In this document: piece by piece, positions 1 to 4,722 of the stretch
Position numbering within the stretch: the stretch's first letter is position 1
Layout: the number at the start of each line of letters is the position of its first letter
Translations under genes and position numbers: made by a program
Source: an uncultured Clostridia bacterium
Lineage (GTDB): Bacteria; Bacillota; Clostridia; Christensenellales; Borkfalkiaceae
DNA: 5,017 nt
Assembly (NCBI GenBank): GCA_947629605.1
Contig: CANREK010000105.1
Location: 1 to 5,017, forward strand
Direction of reading: 5' to 3'
The notes under the pieces: model-generated
Databases searched by the model: none
Seen by the model: the letters and a program-made list of their open reading frames with translations, nothing else
Told to the model about the DNA's origin: nothing

Positions 1-2
1 TC

Positions 3-74
3 CTCGTCACCCTCATGCTGAAACCCAAGATCCAAAAGATCGATATGAACGAATCGTTGAAGGCCATTGAGTAA
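3..74 (+). CDS. C-terminal end of a probable FtsX-like ABC transporter permease (partial)
   Basis: Only the last 23 codons lie in the window, in frame 3, ending with TAA at 72-74. The visible tail begins with a short hydrophobic stretch (LVTLML), followed by a basic segment and the ending KKIDM-like 'QKIDMNESLKAIE'. That ending resembles the cytoplasmic C-terminus of FtsX/MacB-type ABC permeases, where a final membrane helix is followed by a K-I-x-x-I-D/N-M-x-E-(S/A)-L-K-x-x-E pattern. These permeases pair with an ATPase subunit in lipoprotein or peptide export, or in signalling to cell-wall hydrolases; which of these applies cannot be told here. The family call rests on a very short match. 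The gene runs in the same direction as the next one but is separated from it by 315 bases and a strong new promoter, so it is probably a different transcription unit. No U-tract terminator is evident directly after it. Confidence 0.5.
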   Translation, partial: LVTLMLKPKIQKIDMNESLKAIE

Positions 75-93
75 GGAAGATGCTCACTGCATG

Positions 94-117
94 TGCCCCC
101 CTCCATGGGAGGGGGCA
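94..117. repeat. GC-rich hairpin between permease end and palindromic repeat
   Basis: TGCCCCCCTCC and GGAGGGGGCA form a stem of about 10 bp with an ATG loop and one bulged C. A similar hairpin (C5-TTCC / GGA-G5) lies at 1964-1982 beside the second repeat cluster, so it seems to belong to the repeat landscape. It sits 20 bases after the permease stop and could slow transcription, but it has no T-tract and is not a standard intrinsic terminator. Confidence 0.5.
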
Positions 118-120
118 AGA

Positions 121-132
121 AACGGGCGGAGT
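121..132 (+). repeat. Short dispersed repeat AACGGGCGGAGT, isolated copy
   Basis: This exact 12-mer occurs three times: here, at 187-198 inside the full palindromic element, and at 1929-1940 at the edge of the half element. Each copy is followed by a short NNNTGC-like stretch (TAGCTGC, TAACTGC, GAATGC). Here it stands without the palindrome arms, which suggests that the spacer contains the worn remnant of another element. Confidence 0.6.
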
Positions 133-146
133 AGCTGCGCCCCGCC

Positions 147-247
147 GCTCATTCTGAGGGGGCACCGCCCCCGAAGAATCCCAGCAAACGGGCGGAGTAA
201 CTGCTTCCGTAGGTTTGACGGGATCCTTCGCGACGCTCAGGATGAGC
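147..247. repeat. Palindromic interspersed repeat, full copy 1 (~101 bp, MITE/REP-like)
   Basis: The outer ends are imperfect inverted repeats: GCTCATTCTGAG (147-158) against CTCAGGATGAGC (236-247), 11 of 12 matching. Further in, CGAAGAATCCC (172-182) pairs with GGGATCCTTCG (220-230), 10 of 11, and CAAAC (185-189) with GTTTG (213-217). Each arm also folds on itself: ATTCT/AGAAT with a GGGGGC-ACC-GCCCCC tip on the left, and ATCCT/AGGAT with a GCG-A-CGC tip on the right. There is no coding capacity. A second copy of almost the same length (99 bp) lies at 1782-1880. The structure fits a non-autonomous miniature transposable or REP-like element moved by an enzyme elsewhere in the genome; which kind is not shown. 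Confidence 0.85.
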
Positions 248-266
248 GCACGGCGCGGCGCCGTGC
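248..266. repeat. GC-rich hairpin abutting repeat copy 1
   Basis: GCACGGCG (248-255) and CGCCGTGC (259-266) form a perfect 8-bp stem with a three-base CGG loop, starting at the base after the palindromic unit. It is followed by TTTGGCATGACA, which itself carries a TGCC/GGCA inverted repeat. It is either an extension of the repeat family or a separate small hairpin element. No similar sequence flanks copy 2. Confidence 0.5.
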
Positions 267-307
267 CTTTGGCATGACATTTATTCACATTTCCCACTTA
301 AAATCGC

Positions 308-336
308 TTTACAGGGCGGAGAAAGTGCGCTATAAT
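308..336 (+). promoter_or_regulatory. Sigma-A-type promoter of the preQ1/VUT operon
   Basis: TTTACA at 308-313 (five of six matches to TTGACA), then exactly 17 bases, then TATAAT at 331-336 (perfect -10). Counting on from the -10 puts transcription start at about 342-344, immediately at the 5' edge of the riboswitch stem. The -10 is bracketed by GCGC inverted repeats (327-330 and 338-341), which may be chance or a small operator. The match is seen in the sequence; activity is inferred. Confidence 0.85.
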
Positions 337-341
337 AGCGC

Positions 342-382
342 GTGGATGTTCCTTGCCAAACCATCCGAAAAAAACAAGGAGG
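342..382 (+). promoter_or_regulatory. preQ1-I riboswitch (H-type pseudoknot, translational)
   Basis: P1 is GGATG (344-348) paired with CATCC (362-366), extendable by a T343-G367 wobble. The loop segment TCCTTG (350-355) pairs with the downstream CAAGGA (375-380) to form P2, giving an H-type pseudoknot. Loop L2 is five bases (356-360), followed by C361 directly before the 3' strand of P1; this C corresponds to the ligand-pairing C17 of the Bacillus subtilis queC aptamer. T349 matches its U6. The A-rich L3 (367-374, GAAAAAAA) has the same eight-base length as in that aptamer, and its last A matches A30. P2 uses the Shine-Dalgarno sequence AAGGAGG (376-382), so ligand binding should block ribosome entry, giving OFF control of translation. 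The next gene belongs to a queuosine-precursor transporter family, which fits independently. I assigned the fold by hand against the known aptamer; no covariance search was run. Confidence 0.88.
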
Positions 383-389
383 TTTCGCC

Positions 390-1163
390 ATGAAGCGAAC
401 TTTTCAAAATTTCATCAAGGAGACGAAACAACTCCTCGCCTCCGTTCCCCCACTCACATTCGCGCTCTTCATTTTGAGCGTCTTTGCGATGAACCTGCTT
501 GCAAACAAGAGCCTCAACATCCCCCTCGATTGGCTGGCGCTCGACTGCGGCATCATCGTCTCGTGGGTGTCTTTTTTATGTATGGATGTTCTGACAAAGC
601 ATTTCGGGCCCAAGGCCGCGACCGCGATCTCCGTCGTCGCCGTCGCGATCAACCTTGCAATGTGCCTCATCCTCTTCCTCGCCTCGCTCATTCCTGGCAC
701 CTGGGGTGCGTTTTTCGACTTTGGGGAGCAGGATGTCATCAACGAAGCGCTCGACAGTACGTTCGGCGGAACGTGGTATGTGCTCTTCGGCAGCACGGTC
801 GCGTTTTTGGCCTCGGCGTTCATCAACAACTTCTCGAATTGGGGGATCGGGAAGATCTTTAAGAAGTGTCCCGACGGCTTCGGCGCCTATGCGTGCAGGA
901 CCTACCTCTCGACGGCGATCGGGCAGTTTGCCGACAATCTCATCTTTGCGCTCATCGTCTCGCACTTCTTCTTTGGGTGGACCATCGTGCAGTGCCTGAC
1001 CTGCGCCGTGACGGGTATGGTGGCGGAGCTCCTCGTCGAGGCGGCATTCTCCCCCATCGGCTACAAAATTTGCAACATATGGCGCAAAAACGAGGTGGGC
1101 GCGGCCTATTTCAAGTGCGTCGAGGAGAACCGAAATGAAGGTCTTGATCACGGGAACGAGTAA
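390..1163 (+). CDS. VUT/YhhQ-family membrane transporter, probable queuosine-precursor (preQ1/preQ0) uptake protein
   Basis: A 257-residue integral membrane protein with about six hydrophobic segments (roughly 22-40, 47-66, 76-102, 128-146, 180-197, 199-218). It shows Vut_1/COG1738 (YhhQ) features: an early MDVLTKHFGPKAA segment (65-77) in place of the family's G-D-V-L-T-E-x-Y-G motif, and RTYLSTAIGQ...DNLIF (170-186), the R-T-x-x-S-T-x-x-G-Q-x-x-D signature. Characterised members import 7-deazaguanine precursors of the tRNA base queuosine. It is longer and more divergent than the E. coli protein (about 221 residues), so the exact substrate is uncertain. I chose ATG 390 because AAGGAGG (376-382) lies seven bases upstream; an in-frame GTG at 342 falls at the transcription start and is rejected. 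The upstream preQ1-I aptamer includes this Shine-Dalgarno, so the protein should be made when preQ1 is scarce. The 3' end overlaps the next gene by 29 bp. Confidence 0.9.
   Translation: MKRTFQNFIKETKQLLASVPPLTFALFILSVFAMNLLANKSLNIPLDWLALDCGIIVSWVSFLCMDVLTKHFGPKAATAISVVAVAINLAMCLILFLASLIPGTWGAFFDFGEQDVINEALDSTFGGTWYVLFGSTVAFLASAFINNFSNWGIGKIFKKCPDGFGAYACRTYLSTAIGQFADNLIFALIVSHFFFGWTIVQCLTCAVTGMVAELLVEAAFSPIGYKICNIWRKNEVGAAYFKCVEENRNEGLDHGNE
1123..1127 (+). promoter_or_regulatory. Ribosome binding site for the SDR gene, inside the transporter gene
   Basis: AGGAG lies seven bases before ATG 1135, within the transporter's coding sequence. It fixes the SDR start and, with the 29-bp gene overlap, suggests that ribosomes finishing the transporter help start the SDR. 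Confidence 0.75.
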
Positions 1164-1776
1164 GGGCATCGGCAAGGCGATCGCCGAAAAATTCCTCGCC
1201 ATGGGACACGAGGTTTTGGGGATCGACGTGCTCCCCGCCTCGGTTTCCCACAAGAATTACACCCATGCCGTCGCGGACATTGCGGAAGGCCCCCTTCCCG
1301 CATTTGCGCCCGACATCCTCATCAACAACGCGGGCGTGCAGGACAGCGGAAAGGACATCGAAGTCAATTTAGGCGGAACCATCCGCGTGACCGAAAAATA
1401 TCTCACTTATATGCCGAAAAGCGTGGTTTTTATCGCCTCGGCAAGCGCCTCCACGGGGGCGGAATTCCCCGCCTATTCGGCAAGTAAGGGCGGGGTCGTC
1501 TCCTATATGAAAAACGTCGCGCTCCGCGCCGCGGCTTGGGGCGGAACGGCGAACAGCATTTCCCCCGGCGGCGTGACGACGGCGCTCAACGCGCACGTCA
1601 TGGAAGATGAGGAGCTGTGGAATGAGATCATGGCGCTCACCCCGCTCAAAAAGTGGGCGACGCCCGAGGAAATCGCCGAATGGGTGTACTTTTTGGCCGT
1701 CGTCAACAGGTCGATGACCGCGCAGAACCTCCTCATCGACAACGGCGAAGCGGCAAATGCAAAGTTTGTGTGGTAA
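1135..1776 (+). CDS. Compact short-chain dehydrogenase/reductase (SDR), substrate unknown
   Basis: A 213-residue soluble Rossmann-fold oxidoreductase. The classical SDR marks are all visible: TGTSKGIG dinucleotide-binding loop (6-13), acidic D31 at the end of strand 2 (favouring NAD(H) over NADP(H)), NNAG (64-67), the tetrad Asn in VNLGG (N78), catalytic Ser in FIASASAS (S102 or S104), YSASK (Y114, K118), and the SPGGV loop (143-147). It should therefore be an active NAD-linked alcohol/ketone reductase or dehydrogenase. It is shorter than the usual 240-260 residues; the gap between NNAG and N78 is only about 10 residues, so most of the helix-4 region seems to be missing. The closest general resemblance is to FabG-like SDRs, but context argues against fatty-acid synthesis. 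It overlaps the transporter gene by 29 bp in another frame, has its own AGGAG, and should be co-transcribed with it. A role in queuosine salvage is only inferred from position. Confidence 0.9.
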   Translation: MKVLITGTSKGIGKAIAEKFLAMGHEVLGIDVLPASVSHKNYTHAVADIAEGPLPAFAPDILINNAGVQDSGKDIEVNLGGTIRVTEKYLTYMPKSVVFIASASASTGAEFPAYSASKGGVVSYMKNVALRAAAWGGTANSISPGGVTTALNAHVMEDEELWNEIMALTPLKKWATPEEIAEWVYFLAVVNRSMTAQNLLIDNGEAANAKFVW

Positions 1777-1781
1777 TTTCC

Positions 1782-1880
1782 GCTCATTCTGAGCCGTAGG
1801 CGAAGAATCCCATTAGACCGACGGAGAAACAACGTAGTCCCGTAGGTTTGCTGGGATGCTTCGCTGCGCTCAGCATGAGC
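1782..1880. repeat. Palindromic interspersed repeat, full copy 2 (99 bp)
   Basis: Same design as the copy at 147-247: GCTCATTCTGAG (1782-1793) at the left end, GCTCAGCATGAGC (1868-1880) at the right, inner CGAAGAATCCC (1801-1811) against GGGATGCTTCG (1853-1863), and a shared CCGTAGGTTTG (1840-1850). The left arm folds as ATTCT/AGAAT with a GCC-GTA-GGC tip; the right as ATGCT/AGCAT. It starts five bases after the SDR stop codon. The middle section is more worn than in copy 1. Confidence 0.85.
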
Positions 1881-1887
1881 ACCCGCC

Positions 1888-1946
1888 GCTCATTCTGAGC
1901 GCCCCGCAGGGGCCGAAGAATCCCTGCAAACGGGCGGAGTGAATGC
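1888..1946. repeat. Palindromic interspersed repeat, half copy 3 (left arm only)
   Basis: It begins with GCTCATTCTGAG (1888-1899), has a GCCCC-GCA-GGGGC tip (1901-1913) and CGAAGAATCCC (1914-1924), then GCAAACGGGCGGAGT (1926-1940) as in copy 1. The right arm is missing; after about 1946 the sequence changes to a C-rich hairpin. The 18-mer CCCGCCGCTCATTCTGAG (1882-1899) also occurs exactly at 141-158. It lies eight bases after copy 2, so two elements are in tandem here. Confidence 0.8.
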
Positions 1947-1963
1947 GGTGACCCACCCCCCTA

Positions 1964-1983
1964 CCCCCTTCCACGGAGGGGGC
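1964..1983. repeat. C-rich/G-rich hairpin next to half repeat
   Basis: CCCCCTTCC pairs with GGAGGGGG around an ACG loop, with one bulged T. It is the counterpart of the hairpin at 94-117; both carry C5-6...G5 arms followed by GCA. There is no T-tract, so it is more likely repeat-associated than a terminator. Confidence 0.5.
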
Positions 1984-1993
1984 ATAGTGCGGG

Positions 1994-2026
1994 GCAAAAA
2001 AAGACGGCCTTGCCGTCTTTTTTTGC
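1994..2026. terminator. Bidirectional intrinsic terminator between converging operons
   Basis: A perfect 15-bp stem, GCAAAAAAAGACGGC (1994-2008) and GCCGTCTTTTTTTGC (2012-2026), with a three-base CTT loop. The GACGGC/GCCGTC core is flanked by seven As and seven Ts, so a U-tract follows the hairpin whichever strand is read. It lies 217 bases past the SDR stop on the plus strand and 17 bases past the LemA stop on the minus strand, and can end both transcripts. Confidence 0.9.
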
Positions 2027-2036
2027 ACATATGTGC
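2025..2036. repeat. Perfect 12-bp palindrome GCACATATGTGC
   Basis: It adjoins the terminator stem (sharing its last two bases) and lies just past the LemA stop codon at 2044-2046. Being loopless, it is better suited to a dimeric protein site than to an RNA hairpin, but nothing else supports a binding role. Confidence 0.3.
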
Positions 2037-2043
2037 GATTTTT

Positions 2044-2715
2044 TTAGAAAAATGTGCCGCGGGCGGCCTCTTTCGTCTCCTTGTCGGCGACGAAGGGAAT
2101 GCGGGTCGTGTAGCCCGCCTTGGCCGCGACGATCATCTTCGTCGGCCACGCAAAGACATCGCGGTTCCACGTATTGACGCTGTCGTTGTAGACCTCGCGG
2201 GCGGCCGTGATTTCCCTCTGCAAATAGGAGTTCTGCTGCATGGCGTCGGCGATCTCCTGATGCGCTTTGAGGTTGGGATAGTTCTCGAATGCGAAGTTGA
2301 CGGCGCGGCCGATGCTCTCGATCTGCGTCGCATACTCGTTTCTCGCGGCATCCCCCTCGGCGCCCCTTCCGCTGCGGTACTGCGCGATCTTGGTGAAGGT
2401 GTCCTTGTCGAGGTCGATCGGCTTGTCGAGAAGCTGTGCGCAGTTTTTGAGGATCTGCACGCGCTGTTCGAGATAGTTATCGATCTGCGAAGCGTCGTGC
2501 TGGATCTTCTGTTCGAGCTGGCGGAAGTGGCTCCGCGCCTTGGCCTTCATGACCGACCAAATGATCCCACCGATGATGGGCGGCAGGAACCACCAGATGA
2601 TGTCAAAGAATTTGGAGCCTCCGCCGACTTTGACTTCGAGCTGTTTTGTGATGACGTTGACGTCGCGCCCTTCTTCCATCGTAGGGCCGCTGAGTTCGTC
2701 GAGTTCGTTTGCCAT
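2044..2715 (-). CDS. LemA family membrane protein
   Basis: A 223-residue protein with a hydrophilic N-terminus (1-35), one membrane helix (about 36-56, FFDIIWWFLPPIIGGIIWSVM-like) and a LemA-type helical domain (about 57-212). The LemA hallmarks are in the C-terminal half: FENYPNLKA (143-151), an N-S-Y-L-Q-R-E-I-T-x-A-R-x-x-Y-N run (162-177), YNDSVNTWN (176-184), F188 and P191, and the final A-x-x-G-Y/F...PF (198-208). LemA proteins are single-helix membrane proteins of unclear function found across bacteria; no enzymatic activity is established. The 35 residues before the helix are longer than in the usual ~185-residue LemA. ATG 2715 is preceded by GGAGGT (2723-2728) with seven bases spacing. 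It starts one base after the stop of the large membrane-protein gene upstream, so the two should be co-transcribed and translationally coupled, and their products probably act together at the membrane. Confidence 0.93.
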   Translation of the reverse strand: MANELDELSGPTMEEGRDVNVITKQLEVKVGGGSKFFDIIWWFLPPIIGGIIWSVMKAKARSHFRQLEQKIQHDASQIDNYLEQRVQILKNCAQLLDKPIDLDKDTFTKIAQYRSGRGAEGDAARNEYATQIESIGRAVNFAFENYPNLKAHQEIADAMQQNSYLQREITAAREVYNDSVNTWNRDVFAWPTKMIVAAKAGYTTRIPFVADKETKEAARGTFF

Positions 2716-2716
2716 A

Positions 2717-4573
2717 TCAATTACCTCCGTTTTGATTTGAATTTATCTGAGAGAATGCGCCGTCGAAGGGTGCATCTTCATCCTCGGTCGTGCAACAAAG
2801 GATACCGTGCCCGTAGCCACGGGGGGAAGGCCCGCACCGCAGGAGTGCCTCTTGCAGGGGCCCGTTCGACGATTGGTCGCTGAACTGCCGCTCGGAAAGG
2901 CCCAGCTCCCTGAGCGCCGCCGTCTGCGACTGTTCGATGGGAATGTATTCCACCCAAGGCACGGGAACGGCGTGCATGTGGCCGTCGCCGCCCATCGTGG
3001 GCACGAGGTCCACGCGGTCAATGGCCCTATACGAATACGCCGTGACGCGGATGCGGTCGGTGTTGCCCTCTTTCTGCAAAAATTCCGTTTTGAGAATGGA
3101 CCGCGTCGCCGATTCGGGATGGCAGAATGCCCTCTCCCCCACCCTGTTCACGAGAAATTCGCTCTCGTACGGGGTGTAATTGCGGAAATAGCTGTCGGGA
3201 TAGATGTACTCCTTGGGTTTCTGCTGTTGATAGAGCGGAATGGAGAGAAGGGGCGCGAGGTCGAAGTAGAGATACTTAAAGTAATTGCAGTTGAAGTTGA
3301 CAAAGGCCCGCTTTGCAATATCCGCGCTGTATGAGAGATAGCGTTTATAGTCGGTGTCGAGGTCCCACGAGGCCGAATGCTCGGAGGAGACGAAGTTGAG
3401 GCAGCCGTTCTTGCGCATGGCGAAGTCGTCGCCGAATGCCGTCGTGTCCGTCATGAGTGCAAGCATGTTCTTCTGCGCAAGCGGGGTGAAGAGAAGGCGG
3501 AACTGCACTTCGTTGTCCCTGTCGAGGGCACCGAAGAGCACGTCGAATTCCTCGTTGCCCATCTCGGTGAAGTTGGTCGTCGGATCGTCGTCCTTCATCG
3601 CCTGTTCCTGCAACTTGCGGAGCGTCTTGGACCCTTTTTTGACGGCCTTCTCCCGCTTCCCCTCGCTCACCCGCTCGGCATGCCCCGCCTTGCGCGAGAA
3701 ATGCAGATCGGGCGCGGCCTCGTTGCCGTAGATGAGCCGGGTCTGTTCGCTGTAATAGGGCTTGGGGCGGGTAACTGTTGCGACGAGCGTCTGGGAATGA
3801 TGCTGCACATGCACGTTCCCCTCCGAATCGGTGTACATCGTTGTCCATGTGATGAGCAGGGTGCCAGAATAGGTGTAGCTGCCCATCGTGTGCACGAGTT
3901 CCCTGTCGACGACGAAGGGATTGCCCAAGATCTCGCCCGTCAAAATTCCGATCGTGGAGCGCTCGGGGTCATCGGGTTCGCCGAAGCCGTACTTGGTGCA
4001 GAGGTAGTCGTACCGCTTCATGTCGAAATTCCTGTCGATGCGGATGGGCGAGACCGTCTTTTGGATGAGTTCCCGCGTTGCGCCGTCGTCGAAGAGGGCG
4101 TTGAGGGGCGCCATCTGCTTCCATGCCTCGGCGAGAAGTTTGTCGGCCTCCTCCTGCCGCTTTTTTCGCTCGGCATCCGTATGCTTCAACACGGGATTGA
4201 TCTTGCCGAAGATGACGCCGAAACTTACCGCCAGCAAGGCGACGGCGACCGCAAGACAGATGCCGCCCGTGATGAGAGCGCTCCCCTGCACGAAAGAAAC
4301 GATCGAGACGACGAGAAGGATGGCGCCGACAACGGCGAGCACGATCAAAAATCCCCGAATCCCCCTGTTGCGGGCGAGACGGCGGTCGAGATCGCTCACC
4401 TTTTTCATCTTGGCGTCGTACTCCGCAACGGTCCTGCGGTTTTCGTCGAGCGAGATGCCCGACTTTGTCACGAGATCGTCGAAGTACCCTTCCGCATTTT
4501 TTTCGAATTCGGTTTTGTAAAACCGCTTGTAGGCCTCCAAGGGTTCAAGCAGTCTGTCATCGCGATTTTCCAC
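2717..4573 (-). CDS. Large two-helix membrane protein of unknown function, LemA operon partner
   Basis: I do not recognise a named family. From GTG 4573 it has 618 residues; numbering below counts from GTG 4591 (624). Residues 8-75 are charged and mostly helical. Two adjacent membrane helices follow (about 80-100 and 107-129), then a basic coiled-coil-like segment (136-160). The long C-terminal part (about 165-600) looks soluble, with a beta-rich stretch holding YTYSGTLLITWTT (239-251), a very basic segment (299-330), and a Tyr/Phe-rich region (417-475). The tail (600-624) is Asp/Asn/Gly-rich. The coil, helix pair and soluble-domain order recalls DUF3137-like LemA neighbours, but I cannot show homology. 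The longest frame starts at GTG 4591, just after an in-frame TGA, but that codon lies between the -35 and -10 of the best promoter and has no Shine-Dalgarno. GTG 4573 coincides with the predicted +1, so I prefer it as a leaderless start. The stop is one base before the LemA ATG. Confidence 0.85.
   Translation of the reverse strand: MENRDDRLLEPLEAYKRFYKTEFEKNAEGYFDDLVTKSGISLDENRRTVAEYDAKMKKVSDLDRRLARNRGIRGFLIVLAVVGAILLVVSIVSFVQGSALITGGICLAVAVALLAVSFGVIFGKINPVLKHTDAERKKRQEEADKLLAEAWKQMAPLNALFDDGATRELIQKTVSPIRIDRNFDMKRYDYLCTKYGFGEPDDPERSTIGILTGEILGNPFVVDRELVHTMGSYTYSGTLLITWTTMYTDSEGNVHVQHHSQTLVATVTRPKPYYSEQTRLIYGNEAAPDLHFSRKAGHAERVSEGKREKAVKKGSKTLRKLQEQAMKDDDPTTNFTEMGNEEFDVLFGALDRDNEVQFRLLFTPLAQKNMLALMTDTTAFGDDFAMRKNGCLNFVSSEHSASWDLDTDYKRYLSYSADIAKRAFVNFNCNYFKYLYFDLAPLLSIPLYQQQKPKEYIYPDSYFRNYTPYESEFLVNRVGERAFCHPESATRSILKTEFLQKEGNTDRIRVTAYSYRAIDRVDLVPTMGGDGHMHAVPVPWVEYIPIEQSQTAALRELGLSERQFSDQSSNGPLQEALLRCGPSPRGYGHGILCCTTEDEDAPFDGAFSQINSNQNGGN
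2723..2728 (-). promoter_or_regulatory. LemA ribosome binding site inside the upstream gene's 3' end
   Basis: GGAGGT on the minus strand, seven bases before ATG 2715. It overlaps the last codons of the large membrane-protein gene, which favours coupled translation. Confidence 0.8.
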
Positions 4574-4579
4574 AAATAC

Positions 4580-4608
4580 ATTGTAAACCACGGCGGGAGG
4601 ATTGTCAA
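4580..4608 (-). promoter_or_regulatory. Sigma-A-type promoter for the membrane protein/LemA operon
   Basis: On the minus strand, TTGACA (4608-4603, perfect -35), 17 bases, then TACAAT (4585-4580, five of six). The predicted +1 is G4573, six bases after the -10 and preceded by T. This is also the first base of an in-frame GTG codon. The promoter lies downstream of the tuf terminator, as expected for an independent unit. Confidence 0.8.
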
Positions 4609-4678
4609 GGCCTCATTCGGTTTTTTTCGACATTTTTCGTGCAAATGCGGGGTGAAAGCGGGACTTTCTTTATACGAC

Positions 4679-4707
4679 AAAAAGGCGCGATGAAAACCGC
4701 GCCTTTT
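4679..4707 (-). terminator. Intrinsic terminator of tuf
   Basis: Read on the minus strand, GGCGCG (4703-4698) and CGCGCC (4689-4684) form a stem with an 8-base loop, extended by AAAA/TTTT to 10 bp and ending in five Ts. It lies 16 bases past the EF-Tu stop codon and separates tuf from the downstream operon. Confidence 0.88.
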
Positions 4708-4722
4708 CGGCTGAATTTGAAA

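Noticed and set aside
94..117. Terminator of the left-edge permease gene
   Set aside because: The hairpin is strong but has no T-tract, and a similar hairpin recurs beside the other repeat cluster, so I list it as a repeat.
342..389. Upstream GTG start for the VUT gene
   Set aside because: It lies at the predicted transcription start and in the riboswitch stem. ATG 390 has a strong AAGGAGG at proper spacing.
67..393. Open frames on both strands in the left spacer
   Set aside because: They read through palindromic repeats, promoter and riboswitch. The peptides are low-complexity R/P/G-rich and no RBS is present.
121..1940. CRISPR array suggested by recurring GC-rich repeats
   Set aside because: The copies are few, unevenly spaced, palindromic and of unequal length, and lack uniform spacers.
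1939..2883. 314-codon plus-strand frame across the terminator and LemA
   Set aside because: It runs through the terminator and antisense to LemA, whose family motifs are clear. Its translation shows no recognisable domain.
3377..4693. 438-codon open frame on the plus strand opposite the large membrane protein
   Set aside because: It is antisense to a coherent membrane protein with helices and a coupled LemA neighbour. Its own translation is rich in scattered H, R, G and E with no fold signature, and no RBS supports it.
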